From assembly GCA_947624245.1 (NCBI GenBank), contig CANQJL010000024.1:1-37907 (forward strand): a stretch of DNA of 37,907 nucleotides. The letters are read 5' to 3'. The position numbers were made by a program, and so were the translations under genes. Positions within the stretch are counted from its first letter, which is position 1; every line of letters starts with the position of its first letter. This stretch comes from an uncultured Acetatifactor sp. (GTDB lineage: Bacteria; Bacillota; Clostridia; Lachnospirales; Lachnospiraceae). A model generated the notes under the pieces. The model did not search any database. It was not told where the DNA came from and saw nothing but the letters and a program-made list of their open reading frames with translations. Below are positions 6,231-14,104 of this stretch, one piece after another.

Positions 6231-6824
6231 ATGGAAAAAAAGACATACCATCATAAAGATTTGAAAAATGAATTGATAGAAAAAGGCATAGAATTGGTCA
6301 ACGAAAGCGGATTAAATCAATTATCGCTGCGAAAAGTTGCCAAGGCTTGCAATGTGAGTCATGCTGCGCCATACAGTCACTTCAAAAATAAAGAGGAATT
6401 GTTTGAAGCAATGCAGCTATTTATAACGGAACAGTTCTCAAATATGTTAGAGGAAGTTATTGCGGTATATAAAGATCAACCCAATTTTTTGTTGGAATTT
6501 GGAAAGGCTTACATAAGGTTTTTTATGGAAAAGCCGCAATACTTTACTTTTTTGTTCCAACATGGAAAAAATATACAGATCAATTTAGATATTCGTGACG
6601 AGAATGAGAAAAATTATAAGCCATTTGTTATATATAAAGAGCAGATATTAAATATGCTTGAACATTCAAATATGTCATTGAATCAAAAAGAGGACTGGAT
6701 AATTGCACTTTTTGGATATATTCATGGTTTGGCCTCATTAGCTACCATGGAAAATGTGCATTATACAATGGGGTGGGAAAATAAGCTGGAAGACTTAATA
6801 TCTATTTTCGCTGTTGATTTTTAG
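6231..6824 (+). CDS. TetR/AcrR family transcriptional regulator
   Basis: The product is 197 aa. The N-terminal TetR helix-turn-helix (about residues 31-54, LSLRKVAKACNVSHAAPYSH) is clear, followed by an all-helical ligand domain of the WHG type. I chose ATG 6231 because GGAATGGG lies 7 bases upstream and the protein then begins in the usual way. The frame continues upstream to 6138, but those codons read through the hairpins of the leader. The gene is 12 bases ahead of the EFR1 gene, so the two form an operon. The dyad over its promoter suggests self-repression, relieved by a ligand linked to the redox protein. The ligand is unknown. Confidence 0.85.
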   Translation: MEKKTYHHKDLKNELIEKGIELVNESGLNQLSLRKVAKACNVSHAAPYSHFKNKEELFEAMQLFITEQFSNMLEEVIAVYKDQPNFLLEFGKAYIRFFMEKPQYFTFLFQHGKNIQINLDIRDENEKNYKPFVIYKEQILNMLEHSNMSLNQKEDWIIALFGYIHGLASLATMENVHYTMGWENKLEDLISIFAVDF

Positions 6825-6836
6825 AAGGAATTATGT

Positions 6837-7595
6837 ATGGTTGGAATATATTTAAGCGGAACAGGTAATACAAAATACTGTATTGAAAGATTACTCTCTT
6901 TGATCGATACTTCGGCAAGAATCATACCGTTAGAAAATGATGATGTTATTCATGAAATTAGGGAAAATAATACTATAATACTTGCTTATCCGATACAGTT
7001 TTCAAACGCACCGTATATGGTCAGAGATTTTATTTGTAGAAATAGAACATTGTGGAACGGTAAAAAAGTTTTATGTATGGCTGCGATGGGAGCGTTTAGT
7101 GGTGACGGTGCCGGCTGTACAGCAAGGCTGCTTAAAAAGTACGGGGCGGTTATCCTCGGTGGGCTCCACATTAAGATGCCTGATTCCGTTTGCGACAGCG
7201 CACTCTTAAAGAAAAGTATCGAGAAAAATAAGCATATTATTGCACAGGCCAATAAAAAAATTGAATTGGCTGCACAGCAGATAAAACAGGGGAAATATCC
7301 AAAGGAAGGCATAAGTTTTATTTCTCATATGATTGGCCTTTTGGGACAAAGACTTTGGTTTTATGGAAAGACGAAAGGATACACGGACAAACTGAAGATA
7401 CATACAGGCTGCATTGGCTGCGGTTTATGTGCATCCCTGTGCCCTATGAAAAATATTTCTATCGAAAACGGAAAGGCTGTTTCCGGAAATAAATGTACAA
7501 TGTGCTATCGTTGTATCAGCCAATGTCCCCAAAAAGCGATAACGCTTTTAGGAGAGGAAGTCGTTGAACAATGCAGAATAGAAAAATACTTATGA
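6837..7595 (+). CDS. EFR1-family flavodoxin/ferredoxin fusion protein
   Basis: The product is 252 aa. Residues 1-160 form a flavodoxin-like domain with the phosphate-binding loop SGTGNT (7-12). The C-terminal third has two 4Fe-4S ferredoxin motifs, C192-x2-C195-x2-C198-x3-C202 and C220-x2-C223-x2-C226-x3-C230, both complete. It should be a cytoplasmic electron carrier or reductase subunit moving electrons between FMN and iron-sulfur clusters; the partner is unknown. AGAAGGA precedes ATG 6837 by about 8 bases. It is co-transcribed with tetR and closed by a strong terminator (7624-7662). A broken copy of its 3' end lies at 2670-2777. Confidence 0.88.
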   Translation: MVGIYLSGTGNTKYCIERLLSLIDTSARIIPLENDDVIHEIRENNTIILAYPIQFSNAPYMVRDFICRNRTLWNGKKVLCMAAMGAFSGDGAGCTARLLKKYGAVILGGLHIKMPDSVCDSALLKKSIEKNKHIIAQANKKIELAAQQIKQGKYPKEGISFISHMIGLLGQRLWFYGKTKGYTDKLKIHTGCIGCGLCASLCPMKNISIENGKAVSGNKCTMCYRCISQCPQKAITLLGEEVVEQCRIEKYL

Positions 7596-7623
7596 ATTGT
7601 TACAGTTAAATATTTAGTCTTGC

Positions 7624-7662
7624 AAGGGCAGCTTTTCTTTGGAAAGCTGCCCTTATTGCTTT
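7624..7662 (+). terminator. Rho-independent terminator after the tetR-EFR1 operon
   Basis: AAGGGCAGCTTT (7624-7635) pairs perfectly with AAAGCTGCCCTT (7643-7654) over a 7-base loop, then ATTGCTTT follows. Confidence 0.85.
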
Positions 7663-7732
7663 AAAGTGTGAATTGTGAGTAAAGTGAAAAATGGAAGAAT
7701 AGGAAACGTGTCAAAGGGTGGTTGATGCGTTC

Positions 7733-7837
7733 CAGAACTGTATGAAATAGAGAATATCTTGGTTGTCCATGCAGGGCGATATGGCTATGTAAAGCTGCCA
7801 TATCATAAGCCGCCGCATAAATTCAAAAAATTATAAG
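7733..7837 (+). pseudogene. C-terminal remnant of an unidentified gene
   Basis: After an in-frame stop, one frame reads VPELYEIENILVVHAGRYGY, then VKLPYHKPPHKFKKL and TAA. The balanced, protein-like composition and basic tail suggest the end of a real gene. It has no start codon or ribosome site and I cannot name the family. The rest of the 332-base gap (7596-7927) holds the terminator above and AT-rich sequence that may carry the promoter for the sigma-factor operon. Confidence 0.3.
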
Positions 7838-7927
7838 AGAGTTTTAATCATTTGGGGAATTTGATTCGTTATGATATATATAACGGTTTCTATCCCGAGG
7901 ATTTTTCAAGGAAGGAGTTGATAGCGT

Positions 7928-8440
7928 GTGAATGATGATGCGTTAGTGGAGCAGATTCTGCTTGGCAATGAAAAAGCGGCTGAAGAATTGATAAAACGCT
8001 ATTATACGCCTATTTTGCGTTATTGTAAAAGACAGTGCTTCAATCAGGAGAAAGCGGAAGATTTAACGCAGGAAACTTTTTTGAAACTGTTCAAGAATCT
8101 GTCGGGATATAAAGGGAAAAGGAGATTTAAGGCATATTTATACACAATAGCAAATCATCTATGTATTGATGAAAGCCGGAAGATGAAGGAATGCTTTTTG
8201 GAAAATGAAGAAGGAATCAGAGACGATTGTGACGAGCTGCATCGGATAGAGGATAAATCAGAGATAGAATATCTTTTAAATAGTTTATCGCCGGAACAAA
8301 GAGAAGCTGTTGTTTTACGGTTTGAGGCGGAACTTTCGTTTGGGGAAATCGCAAAAGTAACGGGCTGCAGCATGAGAACAGCACAGAGCAGGATTAGAAA
8401 CGCTTTGAAAATTATGAGGAGAAAGGTAAATGAGCGATAA
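7928..8440 (+). CDS. ECF-type RNA polymerase sigma factor
   Basis: The product is 170 aa, the normal ECF length. Region 2 (about 10-80) includes the core-binding EDLTQETFLKLF segment, and region 4 (about 115-165) has LSPEQREAVVLRF and the helix-turn-helix FGEIAKVTGCSMRTAQSRI. The start is GTG 7928, with GGAAGGAG about 10 bases upstream. It is first in a four-gene run: the next gene overlaps it by 11 bases and is a membrane protein placed where an anti-sigma factor is expected, followed by an ABC ATPase and permease. This layout fits an envelope-stress or antimicrobial-peptide sensing operon, with the sigma factor probably directing its own promoter; the trigger is unknown. Confidence 0.88.
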   Translation: MNDDALVEQILLGNEKAAEELIKRYYTPILRYCKRQCFNQEKAEDLTQETFLKLFKNLSGYKGKRRFKAYLYTIANHLCIDESRKMKECFLENEEGIRDDCDELHRIEDKSEIEYLLNSLSPEQREAVVLRFEAELSFGEIAKVTGCSMRTAQSRIRNALKIMRRKVNER

Positions 8441-9245
8441 AGAATTAAAAAAGTATTTGCGGCAGTATTTACAGCAGGAGACAGAACAAGAGAAACTTAG
8501 CGATGCCAAGGAACTTGACAGTGCTAATAGCATTGTCAAGTTGGAAGAGACCGTAAGATTATGCACTGAGATCATGCGGGAAGGAAAAGAGGCAAAACGA
8601 TCGAAAGAAGAGCCTCGGATAGGGTTTGGGCAGTATTTATCGGACATTTTCCGTTTTGAGGGAGTGTCAATATTTGGATTACAGGCGGCTGCGTTATTTA
8701 TCCTATGCGTGGTGATTTACAAATCGGCAGGCAATCCAAGTTATATTCCTGCGTTTATGCCGCTGTTTGTATTGGCTGTTATGCCGGCCATATTCAAATG
8801 CCAGTATTATGGAATGAGTGAGATTGAAGCGGCCACAAGGGCTTCCGGTTCGCAGATCGTGTTGGCAAAGCTAATCCTGGTTGGAGCTGCAGATCTGATA
8901 TGTATGACGTTTTTTGTTTCTTTTGAGGTATATCTTCAAAATTCCTACAGGGAGATCGGGCGGATTATTTTATACTGCATGGTTCCCTATTTAGTGTGCA
9001 TGGTCAGTATGCTGCGCCTGCTTCGATTGAGCAGAAAAGAAAATATGCAGATTTGTATGACGATTTCGCTTGGCTCCTGCGTCTGCTGGGGCATACTGGC
9101 AAAAACTCTGCCCTGGCTGTATGACACATCTGCTTTTGGTATATGGATCGTTGCTTTCTTGTTTTTTGCAGCGTTTTTCGCAAAGGAAATCTATTTTATC
9201 ATAACAGTGAGAAAGGAAGGAAAAATGTATGGAATTATCTCTTGA
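8430..9245 (+). CDS. Polytopic membrane protein, putative anti-sigma factor
   Basis: The product is 271 aa. The first 75 residues are charged and cytoplasmic-looking (MSDKELKKYLRQYLQQETEQ at the start). About six membrane segments follow (near 80-99, 104-121, 143-164, 175-195, 207-225 and 233-255). It overlaps the sigma gene by 11 bases and the ABC ATPase gene by 17 bases, so the three are tightly coupled. A cytoplasmic head plus membrane body beside an ECF sigma suggests it holds the sigma factor at the membrane. No zinc anti-sigma motif (HxxxCxxC) is visible. It could instead be an extra ABC permease component. The anti-sigma role is inference from context. Confidence 0.6.
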   Translation: MSDKELKKYLRQYLQQETEQEKLSDAKELDSANSIVKLEETVRLCTEIMREGKEAKRSKEEPRIGFGQYLSDIFRFEGVSIFGLQAAALFILCVVIYKSAGNPSYIPAFMPLFVLAVMPAIFKCQYYGMSEIEAATRASGSQIVLAKLILVGAADLICMTFFVSFEVYLQNSYREIGRIILYCMVPYLVCMVSMLRLLRLSRKENMQICMTISLGSCVCWGILAKTLPWLYDTSAFGIWIVAFLFFAAFFAKEIYFIITVRKEGKMYGIIS

Positions 9246-10119
9246 CAGATTGACAAAGCATTATGGCAGCAAAATAGCTGTCGATTGTGTCAGTGCAGCC
9301 CTAAATCCGGGCGTATATGGTCTTTTGGGAGCGAATGGCGCGGGAAAGACAACGCTGATGCGGATGATGTGCGCTATTTTGGAAGCGACTTCCGGGGAGG
9401 TGCTTCTGGACGGGCAGGATGTGATCTCTATGGGAGAAGATTACAGAAATGTATTGGGTTATCTTCCGCAGAATTTTGGATATTACCCTAATTATACCGC
9501 AATGGAGTTTTTAATGTATGTATCTGCCCTGAAAGGAATACCGAAGAAGATCGCCAGGGAACGGGCGGGAGAATTGTTGGAGGAAGTGGGATTGAGCTAT
9601 GCAGCGAATAAGAAAATAAAGACTTTCTCCGGCGGCATGAAGCAGAGAGTTGGAATTGCACAGGCATTATTGAATCATCCGGAGATTTTGATATTGGATG
9701 AGCCCACAGCGGGGCTGGACCCGAAAGAAAGAGTGCGGTTCCGCAATCTGCTTTCCGATTATGCCGAAGATAAAATTGTTATTTTGTCAACACATATTGT
9801 ATCTGATATTGAAGCAATCGCAGACGAGGTCCTGCTTATGAAACAAGGGAAATTTGTATTGCAGGGCACTGTGCCGGAACTGGTTCGGAAAGCGGACGGG
9901 AAAGTATGGGAATTAGAGGTATCTGCAGAAGAAGCAAAAAAATGGCAGACAAAATCAACAGTTGCAAATTTAAGGCATGAGGACGGGCAGGTGGTACTTC
10001 GCATTATTTCAGACGATAAGCCAAGCGAAAGGGCTGTGCCGTGTGAAGCGACATTAGAAGATTTATATCTATACTATTTTCACGAACAGGCACCCTTCGC
10101 TGCAAAAAAAGGAGTGTAA
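9229..10119 (+). CDS. ABC transporter ATP-binding protein
   Basis: The product is 296 aa, a full ABC ATPase domain plus a C-terminal extension of about 80 residues. Walker A GANGAGKT is at 34-41, the Q-loop at YLPQNFG (about 78-84), signature FSGGMKQR at 133-140, Walker B ILILDEP at 153-159 and the switch histidine H189 in STHIVSD. It should drive the permease encoded 2 bases downstream. The pairing resembles CcmA-type or bacitracin/lantibiotic-immunity exporters; the substrate is unknown. Confidence 0.9.
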   Translation: MELSLDRLTKHYGSKIAVDCVSAALNPGVYGLLGANGAGKTTLMRMMCAILEATSGEVLLDGQDVISMGEDYRNVLGYLPQNFGYYPNYTAMEFLMYVSALKGIPKKIARERAGELLEEVGLSYAANKKIKTFSGGMKQRVGIAQALLNHPEILILDEPTAGLDPKERVRFRNLLSDYAEDKIVILSTHIVSDIEAIADEVLLMKQGKFVLQGTVPELVRKADGKVWELEVSAEEAKKWQTKSTVANLRHEDGQVVLRIISDDKPSERAVPCEATLEDLYLYYFHEQAPFAAKKGV

Positions 10120-10121
10120 TC

Positions 10122-11336
10122 ATGATGGAATTATTTTTATTAGAGCATAAAAAGCTATGGCGTAAAATGAGTACCAGGATAAGCGTTTTGCTGTGTTTTG
10201 TCTATGTTGTGATCTTCGGGAGCATACTTTCGTTTCAGTGGTTCAGTTTTGGGAGTTCTGATGATGTTACAAGCTCTTTTGGGAATAACTTTGACGGGTA
10301 TGGAATGATAAGGGACAGACAGGAATATTCATTGGAATTTGGTGGGGAGCTGACAGATGAGAGCTTACAGGAATTAGTAAGGGATTATCAGGAAATCAGG
10401 GCAGCCGGCGTTGACAGCGAATTGGAAAAAACGGACTGCCATGTGATTAACGGATGGTTGGGGATTTTGTACCCTGAGCTTCTGGAAACAGAGCGTTATG
10501 AGATTATGATGGAGTATGTGGATCCGAAGAAGCTGACAGGTTTTTATGAAAGAAGGCAGAATGCCCTTGAAAATTTCTTGGAGAATAATGGTCAGGCCGG
10601 GGCGGAAAAGGACTATCTGTTGCAGATAAATGGGAAGGTAAACAAGCCGTTCCGATATGAATGGACGGAAGGATGGTCAAATCTTCTCGGCAGTATGGTC
10701 ACGGATACAGGCACGGTAATGGCATTGTTCCTTGCGATTTCTTTGTCCTCCATATTTGCCGGAGAGTGGCATGACAATACGAGTTCGCTGGTCTTAACAA
10801 CAAAAAACGGATGGAAGCGGATTGCCCTTGCAAAAATAGGTGCGGGTGTCTCCTTTACCGTGGAATTTTTTGCAATCATTCTGACAGGGGGTGTCGTATC
10901 GCAGCTTTTCTTCATGGGAACTGCCGGATGGGATATGCCGATTCAGACCATAAAGCTGATCGCCATTGCGCCTATGAATATGCTGCAGGCGGAAATTTAC
11001 GAATATGTATTTGCCTTTTTAGGGGCAATTGGATTCGCAGGGGTTGTCATGTTCCTATCAGCCAAAACAAGAGGCAATGTACTGGCTTTGTTATTTAGTC
11101 TGGCAGTCGTATATGGACCGACGATGATTGCCGGATATTTGCCGTATGGTGTACAGAAAGCATTGGACTTAATTCCATTGGTGGGAAGCAGCGCGGATAT
11201 TTTCCGTACAAATACGTTCTGTATTTTTGGAAAATATGTGTGGTCGCCATATTTGCTGCTCATTGTTCCGATTCTGATCGGTGTTTTGTGTATGCCCTTT
11301 GCAGTAAGAGGCTGGTCAAGACGGTTGAGGACTTGA
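10122..11336 (+). CDS. ABC transporter permease
   Basis: The product is 404 aa. An N-terminal membrane helix (about 20-42) is followed by a large external domain (about 43-190), then five to six helices to the C-terminus, the ABC-2 / lantibiotic-permease pattern. AAAGGAG lies 7 bases before ATG 10122. It is last in the sigma/anti-sigma/ABC operon and pairs with the ATPase at 9229. The big external loop could sense or bind an extracellular ligand. No clear terminator follows; 11337-11554 is non-coding and AT-rich up to the composition change near 11.5 kb. Confidence 0.85.
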   Translation: MMELFLLEHKKLWRKMSTRISVLLCFVYVVIFGSILSFQWFSFGSSDDVTSSFGNNFDGYGMIRDRQEYSLEFGGELTDESLQELVRDYQEIRAAGVDSELEKTDCHVINGWLGILYPELLETERYEIMMEYVDPKKLTGFYERRQNALENFLENNGQAGAEKDYLLQINGKVNKPFRYEWTEGWSNLLGSMVTDTGTVMALFLAISLSSIFAGEWHDNTSSLVLTTKNGWKRIALAKIGAGVSFTVEFFAIILTGGVVSQLFFMGTAGWDMPIQTIKLIAIAPMNMLQAEIYEYVFAFLGAIGFAGVVMFLSAKTRGNVLALLFSLAVVYGPTMIAGYLPYGVQKALDLIPLVGSSADIFRTNTFCIFGKYVWSPYLLLIVPILIGVLCMPFAVRGWSRRLRT

Positions 11337-11554
11337 TAAAATGCGAATCTTCATCGCACATTCCTGTTTTAAAAGAATGGTTTTCAAGGCGATTCTTTTG
11401 CCGGATATCCATAATTTTACTTATTTTTATGGCCAAGATATACCGAGATATGCTATGATATGCAAGGGTATGGAAATTTTGAGAGGTGGAAAGAAACGTT
11501 AAAAAACAGTGGGAAAAAACGGGAAAACAAGGAAATGAAAGGGTATGCCTAGAT

Positions 11555-12040
11555 ATGATTAAGATATTATTTGTCTGCCACGGCAACATTTGCCGCAGCA
11601 CTATGGCTCAGAGTGTTATGACTTATCTGGTCAATCGACAGGGCCTCTCCCACCTGTTCTACATCGATTCCGCGGCCACCAGCCGGGAGGAAATCGGCAA
11701 TCCGCCCCACTACGGTACGGTGGACAAGCTGCGCAGGGAGGGGATTCCACTGGTGTCACATAGAGCTGTACAGATGTGTCGGGAGGATTATGACAGGTAT
11801 GACTATCTGATCGGCATGGACAGCGCAAATATCCGCAATATGATCCGTATTGCGGGCGGCGATCCGGAGGGAAAGATTTACAGGCTCCCTGACTTTGCAG
11901 GTCAAAAGGCGGACATCGCGGACCCGTGGTATACCGGAAACTTTGAGGACACTTACCGAGATGTGCTGGCGGGGTGTAAGGGGCTGCTTGCGCACTGTGT
12001 GGACAGAATAGACGAGACAAACAATAAAATTGAGTTTTGA
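11555..12040 (+). CDS. Low-molecular-weight protein tyrosine phosphatase
   Basis: The product is 161 aa. The P-loop C8-HGNI-C13-R14-S15 and the general acid D123 in DPWYTG are present, so the cysteine-phosphatase mechanism is intact. Family members dephosphorylate phosphotyrosine or phosphoarginine on cytoplasmic proteins and often control polysaccharide synthesis or stress; the target here is unknown. I start it at ATG 11555 because the fold begins with MIKILFVCHGN. The upstream codons back to 11486 are in AT-rich sequence with no ribosome site. It is the first gene of the GC-richer core zone. Confidence 0.88.
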   Translation: MIKILFVCHGNICRSTMAQSVMTYLVNRQGLSHLFYIDSAATSREEIGNPPHYGTVDKLRREGIPLVSHRAVQMCREDYDRYDYLIGMDSANIRNMIRIAGGDPEGKIYRLPDFAGQKADIADPWYTGNFEDTYRDVLAGCKGLLAHCVDRIDETNNKIEF

Positions 12041-12061
12041 GTTAATGAGTTTTGAATTAAT
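12032..12061 (+). repeat. 15-bp tandem duplication over the phosphatase stop codon
   Basis: GAGTTTTGAGTTAAT (12032-12046) is followed at once by GAGTTTTGAATTAAT (12047-12061), 14 of 15 matching. The first unit contains the TGA of the phosphatase gene. Confidence 0.8.
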
Positions 12062-12180
12062 GATAGAAATGCACAAAAATGAAATATGCTGAACACGTGC
12101 GACACGTTGAAGGAGCTGGGAGCTGACAGCTTATATCCTAATCACTGCCGGATCGCAGACACAGCCCGAAGGAGAAACAC

Positions 12181-12834
12181 ATGGAGCAGATTCGCGCCGT
12201 GCTGTTCGATATGGACGGCACACTGATTGACACGGAAAAATACTATCGCATCTACTGGCCCAAGGCGTTGGCCGAGTTCGGTTATGAAATGACGGACGAA
12301 CAGGCTCTGGCCATACGCAGTCTGGGCCGGCCTTTTGCCGCCGCGCAGTTCAGGGAATGGTTCGGTCCCGAGATTGACTATGTGCAGGTGCGGGACAGGC
12401 GCAGGGAGATGATGGAGAAGGGCCTGCGGCCGGAGGATATCAGACGGAAGCCCGGCGCGGGAGAGATCCTGGAGACCCTGCGGAAACGGCAGATTATCAC
12501 GGCCGTCGCCACCGCCTCGGATTTGGAACGCACGAAAAAGTATTTAAAGCAGGTGGGGATTTACGAATACTTTGACAGACTGATCAGCGCAGCAATGGTC
12601 AAGGAAGGAAAGCCGGCTCCCGACATCTACCGCTACGCCTGTGAGCAGCTGGGGCTGTCTCCCGTGCAGTGCATTGCGGTAGAAGACTCTCCCAACGGGG
12701 TCCTGTCCGCTTACCGGGCCGGATGCAGGGTGGTGATGGTGCCGGATCAGACGCAGCCGGATAAGGAACTGCAGAAATATCTGTGGGCCTGCGTTGACAC
12801 CTTGAGCGATATTGCGCCGCTGCTGGAAGCATAG
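12181..12834 (+). CDS. HAD-superfamily phosphatase (beta-phosphoglucomutase-like)
   Basis: The product is 217 aa. HAD motif I is FDMDGTLID with the nucleophile D10 and D12, motif II is T111 in ATAS, motif III is K144 in EGKPAPD, and motif IV is E168/D169 in VEDSPNG. The helical cap between motifs I and II places it with subfamily IA, near beta-phosphoglucomutases and sugar-phosphate phosphatases. Substrate cannot be read from sequence. GAAGGAG lies 7 bases before ATG 12181. It stands alone on its strand stretch. Confidence 0.88.
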   Translation: MEQIRAVLFDMDGTLIDTEKYYRIYWPKALAEFGYEMTDEQALAIRSLGRPFAAAQFREWFGPEIDYVQVRDRRREMMEKGLRPEDIRRKPGAGEILETLRKRQIITAVATASDLERTKKYLKQVGIYEYFDRLISAAMVKEGKPAPDIYRYACEQLGLSPVQCIAVEDSPNGVLSAYRAGCRVVMVPDQTQPDKELQKYLWACVDTLSDIAPLLEA

Positions 12835-13131
12835 CCTTAGCCCGTGCCTTCCCGAATGCGGAAATGGGAACGCCCGCATACGGAAAAGGGAGCCGTTGCG
12901 CTTGCAATTTGCCCTCTGCTGTGATACTATTTTAACGGTGAATTTTGGTATATGAGCTCTATTGCCGTGAGAAGAATTAAGCCGTGAAGACATGTACTGC
13001 AGGCGACGAGCAGGTAGATTCAAGTATATTACAGGGTATGTCCGAAGGAATTTAGAAAGCAAATTGCAAAAAATTATAAAATAAATTACCAAAAGCATGT
13101 CCCCCAGGGACAGAAAGGAAGTAACAGTATC
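12835..13131. other. Leader region of ptb-buk
   Basis: This is 297 bases without a gene. TGTCCC/GGGACA (13098-13112) makes a 6-bp hairpin directly in front of the AAAGGA ribosome site of ptb. A TATAAA-like box near 13075 could be part of a promoter, but no good -35 box is spaced correctly. I see no other structure. Confidence 0.35.
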
Positions 13132-14055
13132 ATGAAACAGAGTTTTGACGACATCATAGCAAAGGTCAAGGAGTGCGGCAAGAAGACGGTGTCCGTGTCC
13201 GTGGCGCAGGATTCCGCAGTGCTGGAGGCAGTGCATGAGGCGAAGGTTCGGGGAATCGCAGACGCGATCCTGGTAGGTGACGAGGCGAAGATCAAGGAGA
13301 TTGCAGCTTCCCTCAACATCGACCTGACAGGCTTTGAGATCATTGACGAGCCCGATATGATTCAGGCGTCCCTTACGGCGGTGAAGCTGGCCCACGAGGG
13401 AAAGGCCGACATGTACATGAAGGGGCTTATCGACACCAAGAATTTCTTAAAGAGTGTTCTGGACAAGGAGGTCGGCCTGCGTACCGGCGGCGCGCTGTCC
13501 CATGTGGCCGTGTTCGAGGTGCCCGGCTTTGACAAACTCCTGTATCTCACCGATGTTGCGTTCATGACATATCCCACTCTGGAGGACAAGGTACATATCA
13601 TCAACAATACCGTGCCCGTCTGCAATGCCTGCGGCGTGGAAATGCCCAAGGTGGCGCCTCTGGCAGCAGTGGAGGTGGTAAATCCCAAGATGCCCGCCAC
13701 GGTGGAGGCTGCGGAGCTGACAAAGATGTGCGAGGAGGGACAGATTACCGGCTGTATCGTGGACGGTCCTCTCTCTCTGGATCTTGCCATCGATCCCGAG
13801 GCGGCAAAGCATAAGGGCGCTACCGACCGCAAGATTCAGGGCGACGCAGATATCCTGCTGTTCCCCGATATCCATGCGGGCAATCTGGTGTACAAGGCCA
13901 TGGTTCACACCATTCCCGGCGTGAAGAACGGATGTATTCTCACGGGAACCAAGGTGCCCGTGATCCTCACCAGCCGTTCCGACACCTTTGAAACCAAGGT
14001 GAATTCCATCGCGCTGGCCGCCGTAGTAGCGGAAGAATTGAAGAAAAGGAAATAA
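13132..14055 (+). CDS. ptb: Phosphate butyryltransferase
   Basis: The product is 307 aa, full length for the phosphate acyltransferase family (PTA_PTB). It converts butyryl-CoA and phosphate to butyryl-phosphate and CoA, the penultimate step of butyrate formation. The C-terminal [17 protein letters not shown] segment and the preceding [12 protein letters not shown] are characteristic of Ptb. The next gene, 49 bases on, is butyrate kinase, which settles the choice of Ptb over phosphotransacetylase. AAAGGAAG lies about 11 bases before ATG 13132. Confidence 0.93.
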   Translation: MKQSFDDIIAKVKECGKKTVSVSVAQDSAVLEAVHEAKVRGIADAILVGDEAKIKEIAASLNIDLTGFEIIDEPDMIQASLTAVKLAHEGKADMYMKGLIDTKNFLKSVLDKEVGLRTGGALSHVAVFEVPGFDKLLYLTDVAFMTYPTLEDKVHIINNTVPVCNACGVEMPKVAPLAAVEVVNPKMPATVEAAELTKMCEEGQITGCIVDGPLSLDLAIDPEAAKHKGATDRKIQGDADILLFPDIHAGNLVYKAMVHTIPGVKNGCILTGTKVPVILTSRSDTFETKVNSIALAAVVAEELKKRK

Positions 14056-14104
14056 GCAATCCGATGAAATAAAAGCGGCCAAAATCAAAAAAGGAGAGAA
14101 GACA

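Noticed and set aside
13020..13090. ptb promoter
   Set aside because: TATAAA is present but the best upstream hexamer (TTTAGA) is a poor -35 match at 18 bases, so I did not list it as a feature.
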